Source: Bryobacterales bacterium
GTDB lineage: Bacteria; Acidobacteriota; Terriglobia; Bryobacterales; Bryobacteraceae
Direction of reading: 5' to 3'
Length of the DNA stretch: 64,000 bases
NCBI GenBank assembly: GCA_016721425.1
Contig: JADKID010000016.1
Span: forward strand, 310,001-374,000
The translations under genes were made by a program, and so were the position numbers. The first letter of the stretch is position 1. Every line of letters starts with the position of its first letter. Positions 1-12,174 of the stretch are shown piece after piece. Below the pieces are notes generated by a model. The model was not told where the DNA came from, made no database searches, and saw only the letters and a program-made list of their open reading frames with translations.

Positions 1-232
1 GTCCTGCCATGCAGCCGGCCGCCCTGACCTCGCGGAAGTGCTGGCGAAAGAGCTCCAGGCGGCACTCGATGCCCCAAGCACGGGACCACGCCGAACCAGG
101 ATCTCATTGTCAGCGTTCGAAAGCAGGTAGTCACCGCGCCATGGCTCCGGTTGAAAGAAGAAAAGCGCGTGGGCGATCTGCCGGTGCACTTGACTGTGAG
201 ACCCCACAGACAAGATCGGCAAACTCTACAAC

Positions 233-1012
233 GTGATTCGGAAGGAGCCCGACGACTTCTTCAGCGATGTCCGGCCCCTGGCGGATTTTCGTGGTCTGAT
301 CGTCAACGGGCGATTTGATCGGGAGATGTATGAAGATGCCGCGCAGATCGCAAAGGTCTACGGCGTCAACATCGGGCTGATTCTGAAGAAGCGGGAGAAG
401 TACCAGCAGGAAGTCGAGGATGCCCAGTGCGCTCTGAACACCTGTGATCTCGAGAACGTAGTGGAGCGCAGGAAGGCATTCAAGCGGCGCAACAAGGCGA
501 AAGCGGCGTTGCACTGGTATGAAGAACGCTCCCGGCAAGAGATGAGAAACATGATCCATCTCGTCCGGAAGTGGGCTGAACGGAAGTCGGCGAATGCATG
601 CGACTGGCTCGCCGCTCTCTATGCAATTACCTGCAAGGGGAGCAAGAGTACCGGGAGCATCGTGTTTTACGCCTTTCCGCAGGAACTCGTCAACATGATT
701 GCGGAACGAACGGGTGGCCGGCCGGTCACTGTTGCGGTTCCCGATCTGGTGAACGGAGACGTGTACATCGACGAAGACGGCAACGTGTACCTCGTCGAGG
801 AGGTCGACGATGGCCAAGGACAGCTCGTAGAGCGGGGGACCTTCCTCATGCAGGTGAGGAGAGATGGCGAACTGATCTACGATCATGGCCGAACTCGGCG
901 GATGCATCCCGTGGAGTTCGAATCCGCGCGGGCCGAAGTGCGGGACGGAAGCTTGAGCTTCCCGGCTCTAAGCAGAGACCCATGGTTCCGAAGCCAGCGT
1001 TGGACTAAGTGA
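233..1012 (+). CDS. Hypothetical protein, probably 5'-frameshifted
   Basis: I do not recognise the family. The readable product is 259 aa from a GTG start, soluble and charged. A basic helical segment lies around residues 45-120 and a beta-rich region with many acidic residues around 150-225 (GDVYIDEDGN, YLVEEVDDG). No signal peptide or membrane span is visible. Coding-like sequence continues upstream out of frame: one frame across about 28-99 and another across 100-199 read as ordinary protein and appear to lead into this ORF. The gene is therefore likely longer and broken by two small indels, the second near a CCCC run at 202-205. It precedes the VirB9-like gene on the same strand, so a transfer role is possible but only inferred. 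Confidence 0.6.
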   Translation: MIRKEPDDFFSDVRPLADFRGLIVNGRFDREMYEDAAQIAKVYGVNIGLILKKREKYQQEVEDAQCALNTCDLENVVERRKAFKRRNKAKAALHWYEERSRQEMRNMIHLVRKWAERKSANACDWLAALYAITCKGSKSTGSIVFYAFPQELVNMIAERTGGRPVTVAVPDLVNGDVYIDEDGNVYLVEEVDDGQGQLVERGTFLMQVRRDGELIYDHGRTRRMHPVEFESARAEVRDGSLSFPALSRDPWFRSQRWTK

Positions 1013-1099
1013 AGTAGGGCGCCTTCAGGAGAGGCCTGACATCCGGGCCTCCCTGGAGGGGCTTGGACAGAGCAACGATCGGCCGAAGGAGTACAGCCC

Positions 1100-1921
1100 A
1101 TGAAACGCACACCAGCGCTCATCGTAATTGCGACTCTGGCCGCATTCGGCCAGAGGATCGAAATACAGAAGTCTGACCGCAACAAGATCACGCGGTTGGG
1201 GACCGCACAAAACCACCTCAGCGTGATTGAACTGAACGAGCCCGTCACGCAAGTGGCTGCTGGCAGCTCGTCGTTCAAGATCGAGTGGCGCGAAAACAAG
1301 GTATTCATTCAGCCGCTTGAACCTTTGGACCGCCTCGGGCCGACAGAGCTACGAGCTGGTGCCGGCGGGATCGGTCGAGCAGATGCACTTCGCGATCGAC
1401 CAGGAACCGAACCCAGGTAAGAGCCCCAAAGACGAAGTAGTCCAACCTCCGGCCACAGCGGAGCAACCAGCGATTCCGACCGCCATGCTGCTGGAAAGCA
1501 CGCCCGTCAAGGTGGTTGGGGCCGCGAGAAACCGCCGGAATGTGGAGATCGTGTTGCAGGACATCTACCAGAATGCAGGCCGTGTCTACCTGCGGTATGC
1601 CGTTGTGAATGGGGCAGGAACGTCTACCTAACGGCGGCTCCCGACGTCTTCACGTTGAACTCACCGCGGGCGCCGCAGTCTCTCATTCCGCTGGCCAATA
1701 GCCAACTGGCCGGCGAGTACCAGCTCAAGTGGAAGAGCGAGGTGCCGGTTCCACTGGTCCACGCGGAGTTGCGGGATGCCGCGGTTCGACCCGGCCAGAC
1801 CGCCCATGGGGTAGTCGCGTTCGATCTGCCACAAACAATTCAAGGAGGTGCGCGGACGGTCATCAAACTCGCATTTCCGGCGGACGCGGACGGTGTGGTC
1901 AGCGCGCTTCTGGTGCTCTAG
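1100..1921 (+). CDS. VirB9/TrbG-like conjugal transfer protein, broken into three frames
   Basis: Three consecutive segments in different frames together resemble a VirB9/TrbG/CagX outer-membrane-complex subunit of a type IV secretion system. The first (1100 to about 1320) begins MKRTPALIVIATLAA, a plausible signal peptide, and contains VIELNEPVTQVAAG and FKIEWRENKVFIQPL, typical of the VirB9 N-terminal domain. The second (about 1317-1631) supplies WTASGRQSYELVPAG. The third (about 1622-1921) supplies a beta-rich C-terminus. The first junction lacks several residues normally present between the PL and WTASG motifs. The second is a one-base shift near 1618-1622. VirB9 proteins sit in the periplasm/outer membrane and bridge VirB7 and VirB10. 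The coupling protein follows downstream. Whether the gene is truly broken or mis-sequenced cannot be decided here. Confidence 0.6.
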
Positions 1922-2301
1922 CCATGGTGGACGGCAAAACAGATTACGCCAGAGAAGTTCTTGGGATAGCCCGGCGAAGGCGACCGCCATGCGCGTCGGT
2001 CAGGTGGACGCCTCCGTGACGGCCAGGAGGTACTGGCGGCATTTGAGTCAGGATGCAGCAGCGACAAGATCTTGGAGTCGCGAAACGTGTGCTGAACATC
2101 GTGCTGGAGCCCCGGAAATCCTTTCGAGCCAGACAGAAGACGGAAGCCAAAGATGGAGACGGTGCTGTTCGGTGCGCTTCACCCTCGTTCCGGCGGCCCT
2201 TCTGTTCTTTAACCTTGCCGCGCCGCGTATCCAGGTGCAGTCATGAGCAGCCCAATGAAAACACGACGCACCGGGGCGGTTAAGAAGAGGGCGGTACTTT
2301 G
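1922..2301 (+). other. Region without a convincing intact gene
   Basis: Short coding-looking scraps occur in changing frames (for example a stretch ending ESGCSSDKILESRNVC at about 2089), but no ORF has both a start with a ribosome binding site and a protein-like sequence throughout. It may hold a decayed or frame-disrupted gene between the VirB9-like and coupling-protein genes. Confidence 0.4.
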
Positions 2302-2439
2302 GTGGGATTGCGCAATGTGTGGAGTAAGAAGGCCGAGTTCGGCTCGACGGACACGGCCATCGCAGCGGTCAAAGAGAGGGTCAGGACCGCGACGGCGATG
2401 GCAGCGGAGACGGGCGCCGACCTGGCACTACTCACCTAG
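2302..2439 (+). CDS. Small hypothetical ORF (45 aa)
   Basis: From GTG 2302 (or TTG 2299) to TAG 2437-2439 the frame reads as a helical, codon-biased peptide beginning GLRNVWSKKAEFG and continuing TDTAIAAVKERV with a hydrophobic end. An in-frame TAA at 2281 lies just upstream. It may be an independent small protein or the C-terminal remnant of a broken gene. No clear Shine-Dalgarno sequence is present, so the start is uncertain. It is followed 70 bases later by the coupling-protein gene. No function can be assigned. Confidence 0.35.
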   Translation: MGLRNVWSKKAEFGSTDTAIAAVKERVRTATAMAAETGADLALLT

Positions 2440-2509
2440 CTTCGCAGTTGACCCTCACGGCAGGCCTGCCACGAACCCTACGAAAGGCGTCACCCAGGAA
2501 AGGAGAACT

Positions 2510-4306
2510 ATGATCCGAGATTCATTTCAAGAGGATTCCTACCGCGAGCGTCCGCCGTTGTCGGCGTCTCCTGTTTTTGTGTGCACCGCACTGGCAGCAC
2601 TGTGTCTCTTCGCCGTCTGGTTCTTCGGCACGAGAGCGTATCACTTCACGAATCTTCAGATGGCGGAGTTCCTGGTGTATCTTGTCCTCGCGATCGCCGC
2701 TCCCGGAATCGCGATCTGGTTCCTGGCCGAACGACGACAGTGGAAGGAAAACCAAACACGCCATCCACCGATGGTCATGAACCCGACCGCGGACGCCAAG
2801 CATGCCGCGAAGGCATGGGCACAGAATGCCGTTGTGCTCGGCTACGACGTGCATGGATCGCCGTGGTTGTGGCGGACAAAAAGTGCGTCATGCAGGGGGA
2901 TTGTGGTGGGCATGACCGGCAGTGGCAAGACGACGTTGCTCAAGAACATCATCACCCAGGATCTGTCGCGGAGAGTCGGACCGGATGGAGACCGGCACAA
3001 GATCCCGATGGTGATCTTCGACGGAAAGGGTGATCTCGACTTCTTCTACGAACTGCTGCCGCACATCAACCGTGCCGGACGCCTTGACGATCTGCGGCTG
3101 ATCAATCCGGCACGGCCTGATCTCTCCTGCCTATACAACCCGTTCCACACGGGGGACGAGAACTACATTGCGCAAGTGAACATGGTATTCGGGTCGTTCA
3201 ACCTGCACGACGAGTTCTTCGCCAAGCACCAGCTGAACTACCTCGCGGATATCGTTCGCATACTGCACTACACGGGAGTCGCCTTCAATTTCTACGACGT
3301 CATCGTAATGGCGCTCGATGAGGAAGTGCTTCGCGAGCAGATCGAGAAGGCGCGCAAGCACATTCAGTCCGACCGGGACGTTTCTACGCAGCGCGGACTG
3401 AACTTCGAGATGTCCGTCCGAAACCTGCTCGAATCATTCAACGACCGCGATCGGGTTCCGAAGATTCAAGGCCTGCTCAACGAATGCATGACATTCCTTG
3501 ACGACGAGTTGTCGGTGATCACCGGTCCATACGAGGAACTGCTGTCCATCGACGACGTAATCGACCAGGAGCTGATCCTGTTCGTGTCTCTCAATATCAA
3601 CAAGAACACCGAGCCAGTTCGCGCCTTGGGGAAGATGTTGTTGCAGAATCTGCAACTCGTTGTCGGCAGACGCTACGAGAGCGAGGAAGAGCGCAAGCGC
3701 CAGAACCGGCCGATTCTGAGCGTGGTGTTGGACGAGTTCGCGCCATTCGGATACCGCAACTTCGCGCAGATTCTGCAGACGGCGCGGGGCACCAACACCG
3801 CCTTTCTGTTTTCCATGCAGAGCCTTCCGCAGCTACTTCAAGTCGGCAAGGGGTTCCAGGCTGACGTCACCAGTGCGCCCAATACGAAGATCGCGATGCG
3901 GACCCAGGATGAGGAGACGTCGAAGTTCTTTATCCGCGCATCGGCCGAGCACATGGTGACCAAGCGAACGGTCTCGCTGGTCCGCGAACAGATCTTCGGG
4001 TTGGAGCGTTTCGAGAGGGGCGCGAGCGGCTCAGAACGCGAAGAACGGGAGTACCGGGCGGAGGATGAACGGATCAAGAACTTGCCAAAGGGCCAAATGC
4101 AAATCCTGATGACCGACGACACGGAAGGGACTCTGCACCGGCACCTGCACGTGCGGACGCCTCCCGATGTCGGCCTTGCGGGGTTTGAAGTGGAACTGGC
4201 AGCGCGACTCCGGCAATCGAGGGCGGATGCACAGGGCGCCAACCTGCGATTTAAGAATCCAGAACTGGCGGCATCCATCGGTCGACGAATGCATGGAAGG
4301 AGGTAG
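2510..4306 (+). CDS. Type IV secretion coupling protein (VirD4/TraD-type ATPase)
   Basis: A 598-aa inner-membrane ATPase expected to couple DNA-relaxase substrates to a conjugation channel. Two hydrophobic spans near residues 20-41 and 49-68 form the membrane anchor. Walker A GMTGSGKTT lies at about 133-141, with VIFDGKGDLDF after it. Walker B SVVLDEFAPFG lies at about 402-412. The TARGTNTAFLFSMQS segment matches the VirD4/TraD/TraG motor, and PNTKIAMRTQDEETSKFF is typical of the helicase-like C-terminal part. I chose ATG 2510 because AGGAAAGGAG precedes it by a few bases; the frame is open to 2243, but the upstream translation is low-complexity and basic. Unlike most neighbours the gene is intact. 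No relaxase gene was found nearby. Confidence 0.9.
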   Translation: MIRDSFQEDSYRERPPLSASPVFVCTALAALCLFAVWFFGTRAYHFTNLQMAEFLVYLVLAIAAPGIAIWFLAERRQWKENQTRHPPMVMNPTADAKHAAKAWAQNAVVLGYDVHGSPWLWRTKSASCRGIVVGMTGSGKTTLLKNIITQDLSRRVGPDGDRHKIPMVIFDGKGDLDFFYELLPHINRAGRLDDLRLINPARPDLSCLYNPFHTGDENYIAQVNMVFGSFNLHDEFFAKHQLNYLADIVRILHYTGVAFNFYDVIVMALDEEVLREQIEKARKHIQSDRDVSTQRGLNFEMSVRNLLESFNDRDRVPKIQGLLNECMTFLDDELSVITGPYEELLSIDDVIDQELILFVSLNINKNTEPVRALGKMLLQNLQLVVGRRYESEEERKRQNRPILSVVLDEFAPFGYRNFAQILQTARGTNTAFLFSMQSLPQLLQVGKGFQADVTSAPNTKIAMRTQDEETSKFFIRASAEHMVTKRTVSLVREQIFGLERFERGASGSEREEREYRAEDERIKNLPKGQMQILMTDDTEGTLHRHLHVRTPPDVGLAGFEVELAARLRQSRADAQGANLRFKNPELAASIGRRMHGRR

Positions 4307-4310
4307 GACG

Positions 4311-4819
4311 ATGCGACTGAAAGTGCGATGTATCTTTTACGTCGGAGCTGTGGCCGGGATGATCGGCTTTGCGCCCGCGTACTCTCAGCCGGAGGCTACG
4401 GTCACGCCGGCGGCCGGCGCGAAGGCGGGACAGCCGAGCTTGGGTCACCGCCAACCGGCGCGAATTCTCCACCCAGATCGTGCCGCCGAATCGTCGCCAT
4501 CGGCTCGCTATTCGCCACTCGCCGCCCAGGGTGGCTACCGGGGCCAGCAGATGACTTGGTACGACGCCATGTTTCGCTCCCTGAATCCTGGGAACATCGA
4601 CTGGGGAATGAGTTGGGAGCAGCGCCGAAGCGTGTTCCTGGAGAACTCAGTCGGGAACAAGTACTTCGTGTACACGGCGGTCTGTCGCTATTCCTCATCT
4701 ACTCCGTCGTCGTGATCATCTGGCAGCGCTGGAATCACATTGAGCGGCTCGGAGCGTTGGCGGAGAGAACGGCGGACGCGATGAACTATGCGACTTACTG
4801 GAAGGAGCGGGGCCGGTGA
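4311..4819 (+). CDS. Membrane-anchored hypothetical protein, one frameshift
   Basis: Starts five bases after the coupling-protein gene, with GGAGG upstream of ATG 4311. The N-terminus (MRLKVRCIFYVGAVAGMIGF) is a probable signal or anchor, followed by a proline/alanine-rich region and the segment MTWYDAMFRSLNPGNIDWG. Around 4668 the frame shifts by one base at a GG run. In the new frame a transmembrane helix (SLFLIYSVVVIIW) and a helical tail ending NYATYWKERGR follow, stopping at 4819. Total length is one base short of a multiple of three, consistent with a single missing base. Its stop overlaps the GTG of the next gene (GTGA), so the two are probably co-translated. Family not recognised; an accessory role in transfer is inferred from position only. 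Confidence 0.55.
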
Positions 4820-5201
4820 AGCAACTCGAAAGCACAACACTCACATCGAGCGATGCAATCAGGTGATCGAGGCCGGCGACGGTGGTGTGCGAATGGGTGA
4901 TGCCGGGGAGACGGCTGACTTGGTGGTGGAACTGGAACGGATGCGCGGCGAGCTGTCCAATGCGCACTCAGATAAGAAGAGGCTGGAGGCCGAACTCGAA
5001 CAGAAGGCCGCCTTGGTGGCCGATTTCGCGGTGCGCGTAGACGAGGCGACGCGGAGAGTCGGCGTTGGCACTGGTCGCGGAGTCAGCAATGGAACAGCGC
5101 TCAAAGCCGACGACAAGGCGCCGCTGGTCGAGCGCATCAATCGCCTGGAGACGGCGCTGGCCGCGGCGAAGGTCGAAAACCGGCGATTGAGGGGCGCGTG
5201 A
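4816..5201 (+). CDS. Coiled-coil hypothetical protein, one frameshift
   Basis: GTG 4816 has AAGGAG nine bases upstream and overlaps the previous stop as GTGA. After about five codons the frame changes by one base near the AAA run at 4830. The body then reads as a charged alpha-helical protein of about 120 aa: ERCNQVIEAGDGGVRMGD, then a heptad-like stretch from about 4920 to 5030 rich in Leu, Glu and Lys (VELERMRGEL, KKRLEAELEQKAALV), a short linker, and a second helix ERINRLETALAAAKVENRRL. This suggests a coiled-coil partner of the membrane protein encoded just upstream. No named family recognised. Confidence 0.55.
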
Positions 5202-5211
5202 AGGAGCAGCG

Positions 5212-5448
5212 ATGCTGATTTCGGTCCTGGGGTTTGGGAGCATTTGGTCACGCAGGGCAGCCAGAGATCCGCAGAGTCCAGATCGGCTCACCCACCTGGA
5301 TGCGGCTTACTACAACACAACTGGCGTTCTCGTTGGCGCCAGGATGCGAGAACCGGCCGCGCGTGTTCGGAGTGGCGCGGTTCAATTGGAACAGCGGACT
5401 GCGTCCCGACTGCACGCATCGGATGCTGAACAAGGTGTTCGAGTGTGA
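5212..5448 (+). CDS. Small hypothetical protein (78 aa)
   Basis: ATG 5212 is preceded by AAGGAG at a good spacing, ten bases after the previous stop. The product starts MLISVLGFGSIWSRRAA and continues with a soluble region containing DAAYYNTTGVLVGARMREPAARV. Codon use looks coding, and the next gene begins seven bases later. An overlapping ORF in another frame (5234-5611) is less convincing because it lacks an RBS and overlaps the following gene. The tight spacing places it in an operon with the coupling-protein gene cluster. Function unknown. Confidence 0.5.
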   Translation: MLISVLGFGSIWSRRAARDPQSPDRLTHLDAAYYNTTGVLVGARMREPAARVRSGAVQLEQRTASRLHASDAEQGVRV

Positions 5449-5454
5449 ACCGCC

Positions 5455-5754
5455 ATGCGTCTGGAACGGACAGAAGAAAGTGCTGTTCCGGACAATTCTT
5501 CCGGGGCCAGCACGAAGCCCGATGCGTACCTTATCACGGCGACAGCGGAGCAAACCGGCGGGATCGATAGGGACAGACTCGGGGAGTGGCTGCATCCCGA
5601 GGCGCATCTGATCTCGTTCAGCGAGTGTGGTCAGGACCAGGAGTTGTTGTTGGTGATGCCGGCGTATGGCTGGTTGCGCGGCCGGCTGGGCACGTTCTTC
5701 CTCGAACCCGTTGCACAGGCGCCGTGGAAAGCACGGCTCATGCTGTCGATCTAG
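5455..5754 (+). CDS. Hypothetical protein (99 aa)
   Basis: ATG 5455 follows the previous stop by six bases. The product is soluble, with an acidic N-terminal part (MRLERTEESAVPDNSSGAS) and a compact C-terminal part (WLHPEAHLISF, QELLLVMPAYGWLRGRLGTFFLEPV) that looks globular and beta-rich. G and C dominate third codon positions, as in the neighbours. It ends five bases before the start of the replication-relaxation-like gene. I do not recognise the family; its place between coupling-protein-linked genes and a plasmid-type gene suggests a mobile-element function. Confidence 0.55.
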   Translation: MRLERTEESAVPDNSSGASTKPDAYLITATAEQTGGIDRDRLGEWLHPEAHLISFSECGQDQELLLVMPAYGWLRGRLGTFFLEPVAQAPWKARLMLSI

Positions 5755-5758
5755 GAGA

Positions 5759-6544
5759 GTGAAGCCATGCGCTTACGTGAAAGGGAGCATCGACCTGGCA
5801 TCAGTCAACGACCATGCGGTGTTGCGGCAAGTTCTCAGGTCCCGGCACGTCTCGCACGATCAGCTGTGCCAGTTTCTTCAGCTCAGTGGGCATTACTGGC
5901 CGCGGCGGACGCTCAATTGGCGCGTGCAGCGCTTGGTAGAACACCGGCTCATTGTCAGATCTGACCTGAGCTTTGTCTCCGGGGTCAGGGTCTACGCACT
6001 CTCGGAGCGCGGTGCATCGTACCTGATCGGGAAGGGCGAGTCTGCCGCCATGATGATCGGGAGCAGGGCGAATCACATCGACGAGAACGCCGTACAGCAC
6101 TCTCTCGACATCAACGAAATTCACCTCTCGGTATTGCGGACACAAGAACTCGTGTCATGGAAGTGCGAGCTTGAGATTCGATCTCAAAACGAATTCACCG
6201 GGGCTCGGTTCGCCAAGGACTACGATGCGATCATCACGGTGAACACCGGCGGGAGGGATGTGCAGTTCGCGCTTGAATACGAGCGGAAGCCCAAGCAACC
6301 GAAGCGTTACTGGCAAATCCGTGACCTGATCGAGAAGGAGACCCATGTGGAGTGCGTACTCTACCTGACCTCCAATTTTCATCTGCTCAGCTATGTCTCC
6401 CGCTTCTTCGAGCGCAGCGCGAAGGCCGTCTACTTCGGAGTTCTGGACGAGTTCCGGCTGCACGCCTTCGAAACCAAGGTGATGGACAGCCGCCGATTGG
6501 TGACCTTTCCGTTAGTTTCCGCTCTGCAAGGAAACTCACGCTAG
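5759..6544 (+). CDS. Replication-relaxation family-like protein with winged helix
   Basis: A protein of about 261 aa. Its N-terminal region, residues 15-90, has the pattern of a winged helix-turn-helix (VLRQVLRSRHVSHDQLCQFL, RRTLNWRVQRLVEHRLI, VYALSERGASYLIG). The remainder contains HSLDINEIHLSVLR and, further on, FALEYERKPKQPKRYWQIRDLIE and VYFGVLDEFR, resembling the replication-relaxation (RepRel-type) proteins found on plasmids and integrative elements. These are thought to act in DNA relaxation during replication or transfer initiation; that role is family knowledge and not shown here. GTG 5759 is used because the coding frame is open from there. An ATG at 5767 with AGGAGA upstream is in another frame, so the first codons may hide a one-base shift. 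Confidence 0.6.
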   Translation: MKPCAYVKGSIDLASVNDHAVLRQVLRSRHVSHDQLCQFLQLSGHYWPRRTLNWRVQRLVEHRLIVRSDLSFVSGVRVYALSERGASYLIGKGESAAMMIGSRANHIDENAVQHSLDINEIHLSVLRTQELVSWKCELEIRSQNEFTGARFAKDYDAIITVNTGGRDVQFALEYERKPKQPKRYWQIRDLIEKETHVECVLYLTSNFHLLSYVSRFFERSAKAVYFGVLDEFRLHAFETKVMDSRRLVTFPLVSALQGNSR

Positions 6545-7221
6545 CCGTCCGACTGCGGGTATCCATTCATTGCCTGCCTATTGCCATACCCATTGCCATA
6601 CCCTTTGACCGCCGCGCGATTGCGAAAGTGGTCGTGTTTGTAGGCAGATACGGATCTACTACCTATTGAATCGGAGACCGTTTGGCTGACGGTTGCGGCT
6701 TTGGGGGTGAGGGCGGATTGGCAGCGTCGGCGGGTTTACCTTTAGACGCCGTGAAGAATGACCAAGACCTGGGAGGACGGCAGTGTGCGTGGCGTCGGAT
6801 ACGCCAGTTGATACGTAGAGATTGCACGGGAGTCGGCGCTGATAGTGGTGGGCGAGGACGATTGGGTACCAGCGGGGAATGAGAGTGCTGTGATTTGGCA
6901 GGAATCTAAATGACCCGCGAACTAGCGGCACCTGCGTACATTTCTTGCGCGCGTGTGGCGAGGCCCGTGACTTCTGTGGGCCTTACGAACTTGAAGAGTT
7001 GGGACTGAAGCCAGCAACGCGCTCGAAAGTGGACGCTCGATGGAGATCGATCGACAGTGACGGTTTGCGGTTTGAAACAGCAGGGTGATGATCGTTCACC
7101 GCGCGGCCGGAAGCCAAGTAGGCCTGCGGCAATGGTGCCACTGTGCTGAGTTTTCTCAACGGGTGCAAGCTGAGCCAGTCGGGTATGTCAATTCAAAGGA
7201 ACCGAAGGAAAGGAACAGAAT
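6545..7221. other. Intergenic region of about 680 bp with a short tandem repeat
   Basis: No convincing gene on either strand. A short direct tandem repeat of a 12-base unit (ATTGCCATACCC) occurs at about 6580-6603. The segment before 7222 ends with AAGGAAAGGAACAG, a likely ribosome binding site for the Rad52-like gene. No origin-like iterons beyond the two-copy repeat were seen. Confidence 0.5.
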
Positions 7222-8522
7222 ATGCAAGAGACGGAGCCGCGAAATGGAGCGACGCCTGTTGCGGCAGTCGTGAAGAATGGACAGCCGGTCGGTTCGGCGA
7301 CCGTAACCACGTTCGGTTCGGAGTGCGCTTCGAAACTGGTAGCAGCGCTCGAAGAGCCCTTCGATCCAGCGGAAATCAAGTGGCGAGTGACGAACACCTG
7401 CAAGGTTGGTGGGTCGAAGGGTCCTCGCGACCGTGGCCAATTGCTCGCTTACGCCGACCCGCGCGCGTACACGGACCGGCTCAACGTGCTCTTCACGCCA
7501 TCTGGTTGGACTCGCGATTACAACGTCCAGATGGTTCAGAATTTCGAACGGAAAGAACGCGGTGCGACGGAAAGAACGATCACGGCAAAGATCGTGGTAA
7601 CGTCCAAGGTCACCATCTTTGGCTTGGGGACATGTGGGTCTCGGCGAGGAGTGGGCTGACAACGACAACGCCGGCACGGCCGCTGAAGCCCAGGCGTTCA
7701 AGCGGGCCTGTTCGTGCTTCGGACTTGGCCGCTATCTGTACGACCTCGAAGGACAGTGGGTGGATCTGGACGAAAAGAAGCGCCCGTTGGAGACACCGAG
7801 ATTGCCCGACTGGGCGTGCCCAAAGAGGCAGGAACTTGCAACGCGCGGCGGCGCGAATAATCATCGTCAGACCTCCGATGGGAAACTAGTTGTAACGAAC
7901 AACGCGCAGGCCACTTCGAAGGGCGGTCTCTATCGGAATGAATTGCTCGGCCAGGTGAAGGTGCTATGCGGGAAGGTCGGTTTCGGTCTCGCGAAAAGCG
8001 TGCTCCAAGCTGTCGCCAAGGTTGACGATCCGGAGAGGATCAGGGACATGGCAAAGATGAGCGCGGCTTTCGAGAAGCTCGAGGACACATCACGGGGTGT
8101 CGAACGACTGCGGGTCGCTGTAGCTGCGGCTGGTGAGCAAAGGCACGCAGCGGTGTGTCGAGAACTCAACCTGGTAAGCACGTCGATTGACGACATCCCG
8201 GATGGTACGGTGCTCCGTGGGTTGGTCGAAGCCCTCGAAGGAGTTAGCGCAATGGAGGGAACTCCAGGTGCCCCTTCCAAACGGCACGGCCCGGAATGGC
8301 GCGCCGTGCGGTGAGGAGTCGAGCATCGGTGAGGTGCGAGGGCGGTTACTTCGGGAAGCGAACCGCGTGTCAGGAATGACTAGACGACCGCTCGCACAAG
8401 TCATCAATGAGGCGGCGAGCGGTGCATTCAGTTTCGCGGGCTTGAGAGAGTTGGGTGCTCAGGATGCCGGCAAAGTTCGCGATGCCCTCGCCACGCTCGA
8501 GCGGATGGCGAGGGCGACTTGA
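7222..8522 (+). CDS. Rad52-family single-strand annealing protein, two frameshifts
   Basis: The first segment (7222 to about 7622) contains FDPAEIKWRVTNTC, RGQLLAYADPRAYTDRLNVLF and GWTRDYNVQM, the beta-rich core of Rad52/Rad22 annealing proteins. The second segment (about 7620-8314) continues with LGEEWADNDNAGTAAEAQAFKRACSCFGLGRYLYDL, the characteristic end of the Rad52 fold, then a linker and a helical domain. A third segment (about 8318-8522) supplies a helical C-terminus ending LATLERMARAT. The first junction is explained by one extra G in the GGGG run at 7626-7629. Rad52-type proteins anneal complementary single strands and are common in phages and conjugative elements. The start has AAGGAAAGGAACAGAAT upstream. 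The pairing with SSB and primase genes in this window fits a replication-recombination module. Confidence 0.7.
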
Positions 8523-9212
8523 TTGCCGGCGGATGCTTCACTGGTGTTGTCGAGCCGGCATAGTGTGGTGGGCGTCCACACCCCATCGGCGGGCGGAGAC
8601 CGATTGCCAGCCGAATCAATGACAGCAGGTCATCCCGCAGAACGTCCAGACGCCACGCCGCATCGGGTTACGCACGAGCGGCGGTAGCAAGTGTGCAAGG
8701 CCAACGGTGCCTTCCGAAGGGACTGTTGGCCTCGTGCCGCCCTCCCCGGCTTTCCTTTTCATCTAGTTCGGAACTGCGCCATGCCGGACGGATTGAAGCG
8801 GAATTCCAACTGGGTACGGTGGTTGACTTAGCGGTGAGGCTGTTAATGTCAGACTGAGACTTGTCATAGATCCGAGATGATTGCCGGGGCGGTTGTCTTT
8901 TCCAGTCTGCGAATCTCGCCGGAACTTGACGCCAGGCCCCGTTCGGCGTACTTTCCGAGAAGCAGCGTAGACGACCCTATGAAACAAAGGCTAGCGACAC
9001 CGAACCGTCCCAATGTACGGGAGTGGCTCTATCGTCTACCATGCCGGAGTTCTAGGCAGGCAGAGCGGTCCTTGGCTTCGTGTTTTGGGCCCGCAACGGT
9101 CCACTGCGGCCGTAAGGCTCTGCTTATGCGCAAGGATGGATCTATGTGCCGAGTCCAGCATGCTGATGCACGTTGGATCGATAGACGTGCTCATCGAGTG
9201 CCCCGCTTCCAG
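8523..9212. other. Intergenic region of about 690 bp
   Basis: No convincing ORF on either strand. It separates the plus-strand Rad52-like gene from the 3' end of the minus-strand permease gene and contains one inverted repeat, listed separately. Confidence 0.45.
8699..8731. terminator. Inverted repeat, possible terminator
   Basis: The arms GGCCAAC (8699-8705) and GTTGGCC (8725-8731) are perfect complements, extendable with one mismatch inward, around a 19-base loop. A pyrimidine-rich stretch with short T runs follows at about 8751-8760. It lies about 180 bases beyond the Rad52-like gene, so it is only a candidate terminator. Confidence 0.3.
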
Positions 9213-11647
<2,435 letters not shown>

Positions 11648-12174
11648 AAACGAATTGACGACCGGAACGCTCATATTGTGTATGTGATTAGAGAATTGCC
11701 CGACCGTTCCACATGCTGGCTGGTAGCCGGCTTCATGGAACCTGGCGAACTTTTCCGAAGCCCAATCCTGCCTCCCGCAACGTCGACGCAATCGGCTAGA
11801 AACGTCCCGCTACCGGACTGTGGTCGGATCGGGATGGATGGCGGGCTACGCCGAGAACACGCACTTTGCATCATCGCGAATGGTGAAGCTGACTGTGAAC
11901 GGTGCATGGCCGAACACTGGCCGCGCGTGTCCGCCTAGGGTTCACCCACCGATTGCCATGTGTCTCGGAGCACTGCGCGCGGACAACGCTGGAGGGGGCA
12001 CGAAATGGTAACGAGTTCGCAGTCGCATACTCGAGGGTAGTTGACAATGGCCGCCGGCAGGAATGCCAGCGCCTGTGCCGGTGTACACGGTCATCTTGCG
12101 GGCAAAGGTGATAACCTCTCTGACGGTTTGAAAGGAGAAATGCAAGGGTTCCAAGTGGTCTCATTGTCAACGAG
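11648..12174. other. Intergenic region of about 520 bp between divergent genes
   Basis: It separates the start of the minus-strand permease from the plus-strand operon. No ORF is convincing. AAAGGAG at 12131-12137 just before an ATG at 12140 may be the real translation start region of the downstream gene if a one-base shift is present. Confidence 0.4.

Noticed and set aside
131..907. 258-aa minus-strand ORF
   Set aside because: Antisense to the 233-1012 gene; translation lacks protein-like structure and follows the mirrored codon pattern of a GC-rich gene.
905..930. tRNA-like GTTCGAATCC stretch
   Set aside because: It lies inside a coding frame and no acceptor or anticodon stems surround it.
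6580..6603. Replication origin iterons
   Set aside because: Only two tandem copies of a 12-base unit and no initiator gene next to it.
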